From contig CALYLX010000158.1 of assembly GCA_944990035.1 (NCBI GenBank), positions 1-64,000 of the forward strand: 64,000 bases of DNA. Direction: 5' to 3'. Below the pieces are notes generated by a model, which worked only from the letters and a program-made list of their open reading frames with translations, ran no database searches and was not told the origin of the DNA. Shown here piece by piece: positions 53,729 to 64,000 of the stretch. Source of the DNA: Clitopilus passeckerianus. Its lineage: Eukaryota; Basidiomycota; Agaricomycetes; Agaricales; Entolomataceae. Numbering within the stretch: the first letter of the stretch is position 1; the number at the start of each line of letters is the position of its first letter. Position numbers and translations under genes: made by a program.

Positions 53729-56469
53729 ATGCTCAGCGACGCAGAGAACTCAGACTTTCTGCCTTCACCTCCGCCAGGAAATTATCACATTGAACCACCC
53801 GTGTCGAGTAGCCCTCCAGCGTACTCGTCAAGTCCCCCGACTCAGCTCTGGGAGTCTGCAACGCGGAGCTCTGCTGCTTCTACTGCATCTTCTGCTTCAT
53901 TGGATCTCGGAACCCAATCACCTCTCGGTCAAAACATGGAAAAGGCAGACTACTTCACTGCCCAATTACACGAAAGACTTCTTGCCGTTCAAATACAACG
54001 CTCCTTGCCAACTCAAATAACCGGTCCTGAAGCGCATATATCCACTGATTTTTTTTCTGGCGACCTTCCGCAGGAACTTCAAGCATCAAGTGTCGACTTT
54101 CCGAACTTGCTTTCTGATTCTCGAGATACGATGTATTCGGATGTCTTGCATAACTGCTCCGAACCAGACGATGGCGCAGAAGCGGATACTGAAGAAGATG
54201 GGATCTCTATTTGCACGCCTACCTTTGCATCTCCCTCTCCCGCTGGATCGACTAATAGCGCTGACAAAGGGATGGTTATCGACTCTGGGTCACCTCTCGC
54301 CAGCAGGATCATTTTGGGAGCCAATGCTTACGGACCCCTGCAAGAACGCACTGCGGCTGCTCGGCGACTTCACGTACTTCGCGATCGCCAGAGAGATCTG
54401 AAGGTGCAGAAATCTCTACTTCTTCGGCGACTTTCTAATAGAAGGCGCCAACGTCAACGTTCTTCTCTCCTCAAAACACCACTTACTCGGAGACGGACAT
54501 GTAGCAATGACCTGAGCGATGCCGAACCACCATCTAAAAGGAGCAGGACCGGAAGCAAGCATCAAGTGAAGTCTAATGCTTCGTCGAGAGCTCATTTTGC
54601 AAGTGAGAGGGCGAGTTCTCGAAGAGCTGCATCGCTTCAGTCTGAGATGACACCGGTAACCATCAAAAACGCGCATATACTCCACCCATTTTCTGATTTA
54701 GACGCCTTCCTCCAGACAGATTTGCACTCCTCTCCTGAAGGCGAGCTTGCTCCAAAGGGCGGATCCCATAACCCGTCGAGTCTGTCAAAGGACAATCGAC
54801 GTCATGCCGAGGGACACACGGTCGCCATTATTGCCCCGCCTGCAAACCACGTCGCCAGGCTACCACTCAGCGAAGATGCAACATCCAAACTCAGATTAAT
54901 CCGTTTACGCGCGAGGGAAGACAAACTCAGGCGGAAGGAAGTCTCTCTTTTTATTGAAACGTTTGCTGGAATGTATGGCTCCGAAGATCAGCGTGAGGAA
55001 GCTGACCAAGAAATCTGGGAATCACGCTTGGGAATAGGGGAAGAACTACGCTCTGCGATTGTTGAGTGGATTCTTGAGGTGGGCCTTTTGACGCTGTTCA
55101 TCTTTGGTCGAGTTGTTAAACACGGCCTATAGGTTCTCCCCGTTTACCCCGATCAAGAATCTCGGTCCACTAGTGCTTCTTGTTCTCCCTGCGAGTCTCC
55201 AAGTCTGGGTGGAGACTCGGACTCTCCTGCTCACAACGCTCAGTCAACCTCACCGTCTCGCTCGGAATGCAGCGATTCCTACTATAAATCTTGCTCGGAT
55301 TCTTCATCTTCGGATACTCTTGCTAGCCCAAACGCCTCCTCATCTGCTGCCTGGAAGGCGCCTTGGAAATACTCTAACCTGCATGATCAACTCTCAACAT
55401 CGCCTAATACTCGCTTCCATGCGGCTCACCTCTTCCTAAGATACTGCTTCCTTGTTGTTGGGAGTAACGGGAATGTCGCGGTACAAGATAGTTCGGAATC
55501 TGATAGTGAAGGTACCACCCAATACGACCTGATATCATCCACGACTAACATACGCTTAGATTCAGACGCTGTATCAGAGACAGACTCCTACTCCGCCCAC
55601 TCTCGCGAAGACTCTTTGGAAGAAGGCCGCGAGATGGTGATCTGGGATACGGCTGTCACTTGCCTGGCACTTAGCGTCAAGGTAAGAGGTGGCCAACACG
55701 GGAGCTTTGATGCACGCTCAGTCGGTATTCCAGCTGCATCGGGACTTCCTTGCACCTCTTCTCCCCATCCTAGCTTCCGAGTTTCAGGCCCTCTCCCCGC
55801 AACCGCTATCTTACGAGGACTTCGAGGTCATCTTCGTCATATTTCTGTCTCGTACAGGGCCTAATGAGTGATTTAGACTTCACAGAGGGACGTCCTTTGT
55901 GCTGTTGACTACAACTTGGGGATGTCACCTCAAGCTATACTCGACGAGCTATGGTTTGCAACACCTGCCTTACGAGAGCTCTGTCCACGTGAGAGTGACT
56001 GGAACTGCGTGCTGAAAGAGGCATGGTCCCTGCTCTATGGGGCCATCGAAGGTGAGACTTCGAGATTCCGAGATTCCCTCCTTTCGACCCAATGCTGATA
56101 TCCCGCTCAGAACCAGACGTCCTCCGATATCCCATTTGGCTTCTGACGACCTCAGCTCTGGCTGAAGGGCTCATCGCCGCTCTGAAGACACGATTCGAGT
56201 ACGAGATGGACTGGCATCAAGATATCAGTATTAGGCGGCGAAGAAAGTGTGCCGGGACGTATGTTGTCGATGCGAGAAGGGAATTGCGGGCACGACTGGA
56301 TAGGAAGGCGCGGAGGGAGGCCGAAGGGGTGATTTTGGACATACAGACGAACATGAATGTCTCTCAGGTATATCATTTTCCCTTTATCGCTGGGCAGCGC
56401 TGATTTAACTATACTACGCAGGACAAACTCTCTGAATGTCTGGAGTGGTTAAAAGCTGTTGGACGGTGA
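53729..56469 (+). CDS. Cyclin-box-like protein
   Basis: Seven exons: 53729-55078, 55133-55511, 55560-55681, 55734-55826, 55877-56051, 56111-56367 and 56422-56469; 808 codons exactly. A long disordered N terminus (about 430 residues; Ser/Pro-rich and basic patches such as RRLSNRRRQRQR) precedes a helical C-terminal region. This region has cyclin-box-like features: RSAIVEWILEVLP, TRFHAAHLFLRYC, WDTAVTCLALSVKLHRDFL, YEDFETSQRDVLCAVDYNLG, followed by more helices and a basic coiled tail (RRELRARLDRKARREAEG). The W-D-x-A-V-T-C-L-A-L-S-x-K-x-H pattern and the ERxxL-like SQRDVLCAVDYNL helix recall cyclins. A CDK partner is possible but unproven. Confidence 0.7.
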
Positions 56470-56586
56470 ATCGTCGATGTGTTTCTGCCTCGGGGTGGAC
56501 TTTGGGAGCTAGTATGACATTCACGTCTCGATACCCTTAAATATGCTAGCACATGTGTTCGTAGGGCAACAAGGCAGTAAATTCAT

Positions 56587-57020
56587 TCACTTAGTGATGA
56601 GTGTAATTGTATTACCGGCGCACTTCTGGATAGCATTCTTTGCGCCCTCGACGACGATTCCTCGAGCAACATCGGCGATGGCCACGATTTCGTTATCCTC
56701 TAGAATGGATATGGTGCTCCCCCCTGTTACCAGAATTCCCGTGGCAGTGGCTTCGAGTCGAAGATTGGGACGGGACTTTGGCCTGAACAACGCGAATAAC
56801 TTACAAGCAACTTTGGCGGGTCGGAGCTTTCGAACACGTTAAAAACCTCGCCACAGACGGTAGGGCCTGCACATACCCAAGTACCCAATACTAAAGGCGC
56901 GACAATAACCAACGTGCCGATGCTCACAGCTACGGAGGTCGTGCTGTGATTGTACACGTTCCCTGCTATATTCTGGAGGATGCTGTGAGCCACGCTTGTG
57001 TTCTGAGAGCCTGTAAACAT
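56587..57020 (-). CDS. Small hypothetical protein with one hydrophobic segment
   Basis: Two exons joined across an intron with an unusual GTTCGA donor (53 nt, ending near 56788); this choice keeps open a frame of clearly coding character (RLEATATGILVTGGSTISIL, EDNEIVAIADVARGIVVEGA). From the first in-frame ATG at 57020 it reads MFTGSQNTSVAHSILQNIAG, NVYNHSTTSVAVSIG, then a hydrophobic segment VAVSIGTLVIVAPLVLGTWV. Upstream codons to about 57080 are open and may be coding through another 5' exon, so the start is uncertain. The opening resembles the short SQN..I..GN.YN motif at the start of many mushroom proteins of unknown role. Confidence 0.5.
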
Positions 57021-57644
57021 TCCAGGGGCACGAGGAGTCTCTGAGTCCGAGTCGAAAGATCTGTGAGCGCCAGATGCCACGGTCTTTCAGGCAACTGGTA
57101 GTGTGTGGGTGGATAAGAGCTGTTTAATACATGGGATTGGCGTGATATATATATGCTGTAGGGCAATCTGGATTAGACCACGATATCTGTTTCGGGGGGA
57201 TGGACTTCTGTCACAGACGCCACAGTCCCTAACTACATACTTCTCTGTAGTTATGATCTGTGTTACTCGTTTCCATACTCAGGGGATTAGTTATGCTTGA
57301 CCAGTATTAGATGCTGACGGGGTTTACTTAATCGCACTAGAGGGCGGATAATGCCGCAGCTGCTCAGCTGTGCGAGACCTATGGGGTCGATCTGACTATC
57401 CAGCCAAGGAATTTTGAGGGGTTGATTGAGGACTCCCACGGTATTTCCGTGCGCACACGCTCGTACTTAGTCCGTTGATATTCGCATGGTCCTTAATCGT
57501 ATAAGGAGCCAAAACTTTGAATGAATTTGTTTTAGCGAGTGACATGGTAAAGGGCACGTATGTGGTACATTGCCAGGGGAGCGATTCTAACCCCCGACGA
57601 ACCCACGATTCCTCCACTCAGATAGTCCTAATTCTCATTGACGC
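57021..57644. other. Intergenic region
   Basis: Upstream of the small hypothetical gene and downstream of the terpene synthase. No gene recognised. Confidence 0.4.
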
Positions 57645-58909
57645 CTACTCATCCAGGGCGTAACCCCCAAAAGCCTCTCTTAGCTTGAACAACCCAGTTT
57701 CTCCGACCTCCTTGCTCTGGTCTCCGAAAAAGCGCTCAGTAGCAAAGTCCCATCTATATGCAATGTGAGGTTGCTAGTGTGATTCTCTTCAAGAGGTCAG
57801 GCTCACCGATCTTGACCCCGCACCAGGATGGCAAAAGCCTCCATCACTCGGGCGGCATCCTTTGAGTAGACCGGATCATGATGTGCGGAAAGATATTGCT
57901 TCGCGTCGGCCAACTGGATCGTGAGGGCTTCGCAAAACCCCCCAAAATAATCCATAGCGCCCTGGACGTCGATATTGCGAGTCTTCATGATAACAGTGAT
58001 AATGTTCGCCCCACCGTGACTCATTCCTTGCTCCATGTCGTAAGAATGAATGTCCTAATGATGTCGTCTTCTGATTAGCCCGAACAAAATCCAAGTTTGA
58101 GAGACGTACGTTAGTGCCGAATGCAAGGTCCAGAGCAGCGTTGTAGCCCACAACCCAGACAGGGTCATTGAGGACTCGTGTCGGAAGCTCAACTCCAACG
58201 GCATACTCAACGAAGTCCATAACACAGCGTGTAGCAGCTGTCTCACGGCGGAAGGCAATATAGCTTGTGAGCCCGAGGACCTCGTGCTTTTCGCGGAGGA
58301 CAGCTTCATAGCTAACGTTCTCCGCATAGCTTATGAAGTGATCGACGAAACGGGCGATGAACTCGGGGCTTGACTTGCCAATTAGGTGGAGACGAGCGAA
58401 GCTGGAGGCCCAACAATCAGTAGATGAACCCACAAGGAGAATTTACGCACTCTTTGAGGAGGTCGCACACCCAAGAACCGTCTTCGAAATCAGGCTCTCG
58501 CAGAGCGCGAGCAGCGATCAAAGCGGTTTGCTTTGCCTCCTCACCTGTCTGGACATCGGTGACGGCGTCGTAGAACCAGAAAACATTAACCTTGCGAGGA
58601 ATCTGGTCAGCAACAAACATAGGCTTCGAAGGAATCAGAATCTACCAGGTCCATTACGGCTCGAAGGCGCTCCTTATCGGCATAAGGGTAGCAGAATTCA
58701 GTGAATAGCTCGAATTTGCAATTCCCCATGAACTTGGTCATCTTGGGGCCGTAGACACGCTGATTAAATTTGCGGATCCAGGCGTGAGCCTCTGGATATA
58801 CTTCGGAGTAGAACGGATTCTTTCCCTCATCGGGAAGGATAGAGAAAGTAGTGGCCAAATCAGGTAGGCGAATCGCGGCCCGAGTCTGATTGTTGAGCGT
58901 TGGCTGCAT
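57645..58909 (-). CDS. Sesquiterpene synthase (class I terpene cyclase)
   Basis: Five exons: 58646-58909, 58451-58590, 58110-58401, 57807-58054 and 57645-57753; 351 codons, the usual length of basidiomycete sesquiterpene synthases. The first metal-binding region is NVFWFYDAVTD (D96-x3-D100), the NSE triad is NDIHSYDME (N232, S236, E240), and the C-terminal R-[FY] pair is TERFFG (R322, F323). It should ionise farnesyl diphosphate with Mg2+ and cyclise it in the cytosol; the product cannot be predicted. The D-rich motif keeps first and last Asp but has Ala where most fungal enzymes have Asp/Glu. A P450 starts about 3.7 kb away, suggesting a terpene cluster. Confidence 0.93.
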
Positions 58910-60687
58910 GGCTGAGGGAGTACTGGGTGCAGATACAGAGACGCATTAAAAATGTAGGCCTTTTAAGCACCAAGGGAAAGGCATATCCCACTGGTCACAG
59001 GATGGCCTTGTTCCTAGGTTCTGTAAGCGTCGGAGTTTCGCCTACAGAGTTCGTGGTCGCATCTGGAGGGCCCTCATGGTGGCATCGTTCCTTCGCTCGG
59101 AAGACAGCTGAAGTCCACTACAAGTTGAGTTCTTGTCTTTTCGGAACGAGTACGGTTTCCCACTGTAAACGTTTATGGAATGTTTAAAGGGGTGACAAGT
59201 TGTTCTTCTTATCTTGTCATTTGGAATATTGTCTACAACAAGGCCGAGGGGGTAGCGTAACCAGGAGTCGAAGGCTGAACAGTATCCTGACGGATACTCT
59301 CGACGCATGGAAGGGAAGCTTAGAATATTGATGTGATGGAACCTTATGGAGTGGTCGGACCGTTTCACAGAGCAGGAAATATGCAATTCTTCCATTACGG
59401 ATAAGTTGAGGTCTGCGACTTTGATTTGTTTGGGAAGAGGACGTGGAGCCCAAGATCAGAGATAGTTGATTACCTTCCCGACTAGAGTGTATGTTGTGCA
59501 GCAGACCCAAAAGTGGCGGGCCGAGAGGATAGCAACAAACTTCAAACTTCGACTGTCAACCTCTGTTGGGCGAAGGAGACAAGTCAATCCCCTCGTTTGA
59601 CCTGTCTCAAATTACACAGTCGAAGATCTAGACAGAGCGACTTCCAGAATGGAAGGAAAGCTACCGGCATCTGGTGTTCGGGTGGCAAGAGTTTGGCACG
59701 GTTGAACCTTACGGAGAAGTTCCACCTAGGGCAAAGGTGTAGCGTTCTGACGGGTCGCCTCTGTCAAAGCCAAGTTACTTGCTTCTTTCAGCGCAGAATT
59801 CACAGGTAAAATTAGTTTTACGGTCCCGTCAGTGTGAATGCCATTGCGCAGGAGATCAGAAGTTCCTTAAGATCCACAACACAGAATGTTCTTTTGTGCC
59901 AGAAGATTGCTCCATCGCATCCGAAGATGTTTCTGACTGTTGGTTACTGGCAGAACAAAAGCCTGGAGCTTCTAGAAGTATCCAGTCCGACATTTTCGAC
60001 AGGTGTGCGGGTTGATCGCACCCGAAATTTGCGAAGTATTCACAGATGATTATGGTGCCTCTCCACGAGCCTCCGGGCACGGATTGGAGTAGTCGTAGTC
60101 GTAGTAGGGGATCATGATGTGATGCATAAAAACTTGATTCCCCGCTGTTTGTTTGTGCTCGGCTCCTTCCGGGTGCCACAGCGGGGGCTGCATCCCCTTC
60201 TGAACAGGCGGTTCCAAACGAGACCATATTGTCCCCATTGTAGAATATACGGATTTTCGGGGACCTATACAAGACCTATATGCTTATCGATATCATTACA
60301 CAGGTCTACCACAAACTCGCAACGTCTGAGGTAAATTATAGACGCATTGCATTATATGGACGACCGGCGTTCGAGACGTTCGGGAGGCTGTCGTCGCACT
60401 GGCACGTATGGGGCCTTACGGGTATTTCGCCGTTCTGGCTTTACGTGACACCGTGGCTTCGATCAGTTTGCCTTCTTAACTTCTTAGCTCAACTCCGCAG
60501 ATCTTTGATGAGTTGACTGATCATTGATTAATGATTATGTGCACGAGGTTCGAATCCCTTCGATCACCTGGATTCATGTTACCTTCCTCTTGCCAATGTA
60601 AGCTTTTCTCTTTTGTGAAACCCACGGACTTGAATATCGTCCATCAGACGCTACTTGTCGTTTCTGACAATTTTTTTACCTAATGAA
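58910..60687. other. Intergenic region within the putative terpene cluster
   Basis: About 1.8 kb with no splice-compatible conserved ORF. A tRNA B-box-like GGTTCGAATCC is present at 60547 without the rest of a tRNA. Confidence 0.4.
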
Positions 60688-60694
60688 TATAAAA
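60688..60694 (+). promoter_or_regulatory. TATA box of the secreted protein gene at 60758
   Basis: TATAAAA, 64-70 bases upstream of the ATG. Confidence 0.55.
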
Positions 60695-60757
60695 TCGACA
60701 CAATATGAATGAATATCCTTCAGATTACACCTCGAGTTCTAATCACCTCTTCAAGTC

Positions 60758-61420
60758 ATGTTTACTCGTTTTTTCTGCGCCGCTCTCGTCTTCCTGAGCA
60801 CGAGCCTCACGGTTCGATGTACTGAGACACCTACGACACCAAGCCACCCCCTTGACCCGAAGTGCCCTCCGGGCTCCAAACCCGGGTTTATTGCCTCTCC
60901 TTATCAGTTTGATGTCCCCTTCACCAAAGTTCTCCCCGTCGTTGAATCTTTTTTCGACGTCGACTGGTATGTGAGTAGAACCTGATATATATCTAAGTCA
61001 CGATATCCGACCTCTAATTCCCGATTCCCTCAGGGAGGCACGGTGATCGCAACTAACGGAACGGACAACGTCCCTGGGGCCACACGAACCTCCCACCTTG
61101 CAAACGTCGACTTTGTAGAGGAATTGGTGATTTACCGGCGTACTGAGAAGGAGCTAGTCTACCAAGTGGTCTACGCTAGCGGTCCCTCTCATCTCGATTA
61201 CAACAGCGCAGATTTTGTCTCTTACACCGAGGATTACTCGTTCTCGAGCATCTGCGGTGGTAGCGCGACGTATATCAATTTTGTAGTAACCTTTTGCGCC
61301 AATCCGGCAAGGACTGTCTATGATTTCTTCCTGGGTTTCCGACTTTCCGCTACTCAACGACTAGCCACCAAATTTGGTGCTCGCGCGTTTGGTGGCTCGT
61401 GCCCCACTGAACGAGGCTGA
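60758..61420 (+). CDS. Small secreted protein, possible SRPBCC/START-like fold
   Basis: Two exons: 60758-60970 and 61034-61420; 200 codons. Signal peptide MFTRFFCAALVFLSTSLTVRC is followed by a folded domain of about 170 residues with PFTKVLPVVESFFDVDWY, GGTVIATNGTDNVPGATRTS, VEELVIYRRTEKELVYQVVY and a C-terminal helix-like stretch. The GTDNVPGATR element and alternating strands recall fungal SRPBCC-superfamily (polyketide-cyclase-like, hydrophobic-ligand-binding) proteins, but I am not certain. It lies between the terpene synthase and a P450, so a role in binding or processing a terpenoid is conceivable but speculative. Confidence 0.65.
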
Positions 61421-62639
61421 ATTCGGTGAGGCGTTACGTTGTTCAGAAGGCTGTTCTTCCACTAACCACTTAATCTAGGCAAGGATTTATGAAAAGGAGA
61501 AATCTTTTTATCACCTAGTGTACCGGATGGGCAATTTTCTCCAAAGCCACACTTATCTCTTGTGCCCGCTGTTCTCTTACCCGATGTAGTTTCGTTTCTT
61601 TTCAATGCCAACGTCTCCCCCTGCACCTCCCAGTATTTTTTTCAAAATCTCACGGTTGTTCTACGTCCTTGCCGAGCCGTTCGAGTACATATAGAAGTTT
61701 GGTAACGCTAAGTTGAGTAATATACGCGGGGGGTCAGACCGCCGCTCATGGCTTACTACGTACCAGTGAGCCCTAAGTTTAGTTTTGCTAGGATAGTACG
61801 CCGTTGAATCTGAGAACCTCGAAATGGTACCGCTGGGTGATTTGTTTCCGAAATCTATTTACGGTCCGAGTCGCAAATCACAGTTGTCGGTCCAAATCCG
61901 ATATCTCGAAGATAATCGAACGAAATATCCCACTGGAGTGTATTCGCAATATGACTCGGAAGTTTGCAGCGAAATCAGACCAATCACGCGCGTGTGGCTG
62001 TGGAATTGCTGCAATCTGATTGGGTTAACCAACTGGAAACTCGCTCCCAGTGGAAATGATTTGCGAATACGCTCTCATGAATATGGAAAGCACCCTGCTT
62101 AGTTGGGTGAAGGTATACTGCGTCTTTCGGTAGCTCAGAGTTAGATTACCAGTCTGCATTTACAAAAACGGTGTTCGGAGAGATATGATCTCCGGTCAGT
62201 ACAACCGGTGCGACAAAAGCCCCGAAGGATTGTTGCTTGTGTTGCATAACTGGATTTCCCATGACACACTTCTTCTCTTCGAAGAGCTGCTCCATGGTTC
62301 AACTTCGAGAAGTTACTCCAGGCTTCTTTAACAAGGATCAGACGTGCCGATATCGGCCCCGACTAGAGATTCTTTACTTCGAAGTCGCATAAGGTCATTG
62401 AATTCCATACTTGCGCGGAAAACCCTTCAGATATGAACTTGCAGTGTCTGATCGTAGCGCTCAGACGACTTCTTCGAGCCATCACGAGGCGTGTTCAATC
62501 ATCGAAGCTATGATCTACCAGAATTTCGATTGATTTGCGGGAGTTATCACTGAGTACTGATGCCTGTTACGCTAGGTTATAGCAATACTGACAGATCCAT
62601 TTGTTCCAGCGGATTCCGCGCCTTCCCCCCTCGACCTCC
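61421..62639. other. Intergenic region
   Basis: About 1.2 kb; open frames near 61804-62102 lack family features. A short perfect hairpin (CCGGT...ACCGG) occurs near 62196. Includes the P450 promoter; no clear TATA. Confidence 0.4.
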
Positions 62640-64000
62640 ATGCTATCTCTCCAAGTTTTGTTTGCCACCTCCGCTGTACTGGCGGTTTTCATCGGCGTGA
62701 TCGCTCGTCGCCACACCAGCTCGATTAAGTTACCTCCAGGTCCACCAGGGCTCCCAATTATCGGCAACCTCTTTCAGCTCTCGCTGACGATGTGGGGGAA
62801 GGTTGAAGAATGGGAAAATGAGTATGGTATCTATCGCAGATTAGTTTCGGATTGTAGGCATGAAATTGGAACTGACGCATGTTGATATAGGTGCATTGGT
62901 CTACATTAGCGTCGCCGGTCAAGGTATCCTCTTCCTTAACTCGCATAAAGCTGCTGCAGACCTCCTGAACCGTCGGGCGAATATATATAGTGATCGGCCT
63001 CGTTGGATAGGTAATAATCTCTACTACCAGAATGCTTCTGGCAATATTATTGATCAATTACTCTGTAGTCGCTTCGGAGATTCTGACGGGGGGCCTTCTC
63101 ACTGTTTTCGCTAAACAAACATCGACGTGAGTTGGGTTTCTTAGGTGTTTCATGGAGGTCTCCTCACAGTGACTAGGTGGCGAAGAATGCGCAGGGCCGG
63201 CCATGAAGTCATGAACAAGGCAACGGCTCTTGACTTCAGTTCCACCCAAAGTAAGGAGGCGCTAGTGTTAGTCGACGCTCTCCTTCAAAACCCTAATAAG
63301 TGGGATGCCGAGTTCAAACGGTGAGATATTTTGCTTGCTAGACGGAGATACGGTCCATTCTGACACAATTCCGATTATATCTCAGCTTTACTGCCTCTTC
63401 CATTCTTGCAGTAATCTATGATTGGCCTACCCTCGCATCTTCAAAGGATCCGTCCATCGCTGATATCGATGAATTCATTAACAGATTGATCCATGCTGCA
63501 TTTCCTGGTTCATATTTTGTGGAGTTCTTGCCGTGGATGAAACATATTCCTCGCAGCCTAGCGAAGTGGAAGAGAGATGCAGAGGATGGATTCCTTCACT
63601 TCTCACAGCTTTGGGAAGGGATGTTTCGCGATGCAAAGGCCCGTATAGTGAGTTAATAACAGTCGCGAGTTGCTATGCCGTATCTAAACCGATCCATGCA
63701 TAGGATGATGGCGACGATCGTCCGAGCATTGCAGGATCACTCATCAGGAATCATAGTCGCCATGACCTAACTGATCAGGAGTCTGCATGGTTCTGTGCGA
63801 CTCTCTAGTGAGTCTAGTACACATTTATGGGCAATTTTCGTCGCTTACTCAAAACCATGTAGCGCTGCCGGTGCAGAAAGCGTAAGCCTGACCTCGGAAG
63901 TCGTAGTCGGTTTTCTCACGTTTGTCCAGACATCGGCGACGCTCTCATGGTTTCTGCTCGCTATGATTGCGTACCCAGAAAAGCAACGGAAATGCCAACA
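62640..64000 (+). CDS. Cytochrome P450 monooxygenase, 5' part (cut by window end)
   Basis: Exons visible: 62640-62826, 62891-63010, 63069-63126, 63177-63320, 63386-63647, 63704-63807, 63862-63880 and 63930 to the end, all in phase. The N-terminal membrane anchor (VLFATSAVLAVFIGVIA) precedes the hinge LPPGPPGLPIIGN. Then come GALVYISVAGQGILFLNSHK, the helix-C W in WRRMRRAGHEV, and the I-helix motif YAAGAESTSATLSWFLLAM, whose AGxES/T site binds oxygen. ExxR and heme Cys lie beyond the window. This layout is typical of mushroom P450s that oxidise terpenes. It is transcribed away from the terpene synthase about 3.7 kb upstream; a role in tailoring its product is inference from proximity. Confidence 0.9.

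Noticed and set aside
60547..60557. tRNA B-box-like GGTTCGAATCC
   Set aside because: No matching T-stem of five pairs, no A box at the right distance and no acceptor stem; at most a tRNA-derived remnant.

Overview
The window reads as nuclear DNA of an Agaricomycete (mushroom-forming basidiomycete). Most genes are intron-dense, with introns of about 48-64 bases and GT-AG ends. Several single-exon F-box/leucine-rich proteins with N-terminal coiled coils, a basidiomycete-type sesquiterpene synthase, an SH3b secreted protein and a fungal tetraspanin fit that group. I found no rRNA, complete tRNA, CRISPR array or intact transposon. Exon models are my own splicing of the sequence by protein-family homology; no RNA evidence is available.

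Layout. 0.1-2.9 kb: an acyl-CoA ligase (minus). 3.4-11.6 kb: four F-box genes, two of them tandem paralogs with a tiny conserved first exon. 11.9-14.0 kb: a secreted GH43 glycosidase. 14.2-20.1 kb: Tom70 and an LSH/HELLS-type SNF2 remodeller, tail to tail. 20.7-29.1 kb: a tetraspanin, a cytochrome P450, the diphthamide enzyme Dph2 and a small Gly/Tyr-rich protein. 29.5-37.3 kb: the Ypp1/TTC7 PI4-kinase scaffold, the histone-fold subunit Dpb4/POLE3, a hypothetical gene interrupted by an in-frame TGA, and a secreted SH3b protein. 39.3-48.2 kb: a GRDP-like protein, a hypothetical protein, an atypical SDR and a proline-rich single-pass membrane protein. 50-57 kb: a small Cys-rich secreted protein, a hypothetical protein, a spliceosomal-type cyclophilin, a cyclin-box-like protein and a small hypothetical. 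57.6-64 kb: a sesquiterpene synthase, a small secreted protein and a P450 cut by the window edge, a plausible start of a terpene gene cluster.

Most genes are unrelated housekeeping or accessory functions with separate promoters. The only possible functional groupings are the F-box block, the terpene synthase/P450 end, and chromatin/replication genes carrying possible ACGCGT (MluI cell-cycle) boxes.

Cross-cutting observations: four apparent frameshifts in three otherwise well-conserved genes are all one-base losses in homopolymer runs, pointing to consensus errors rather than decay. Three microexons (7, 7 and 11 nt), a GC-AG intron and a recurring GTTCG 5' splice site will defeat naive gene prediction here.
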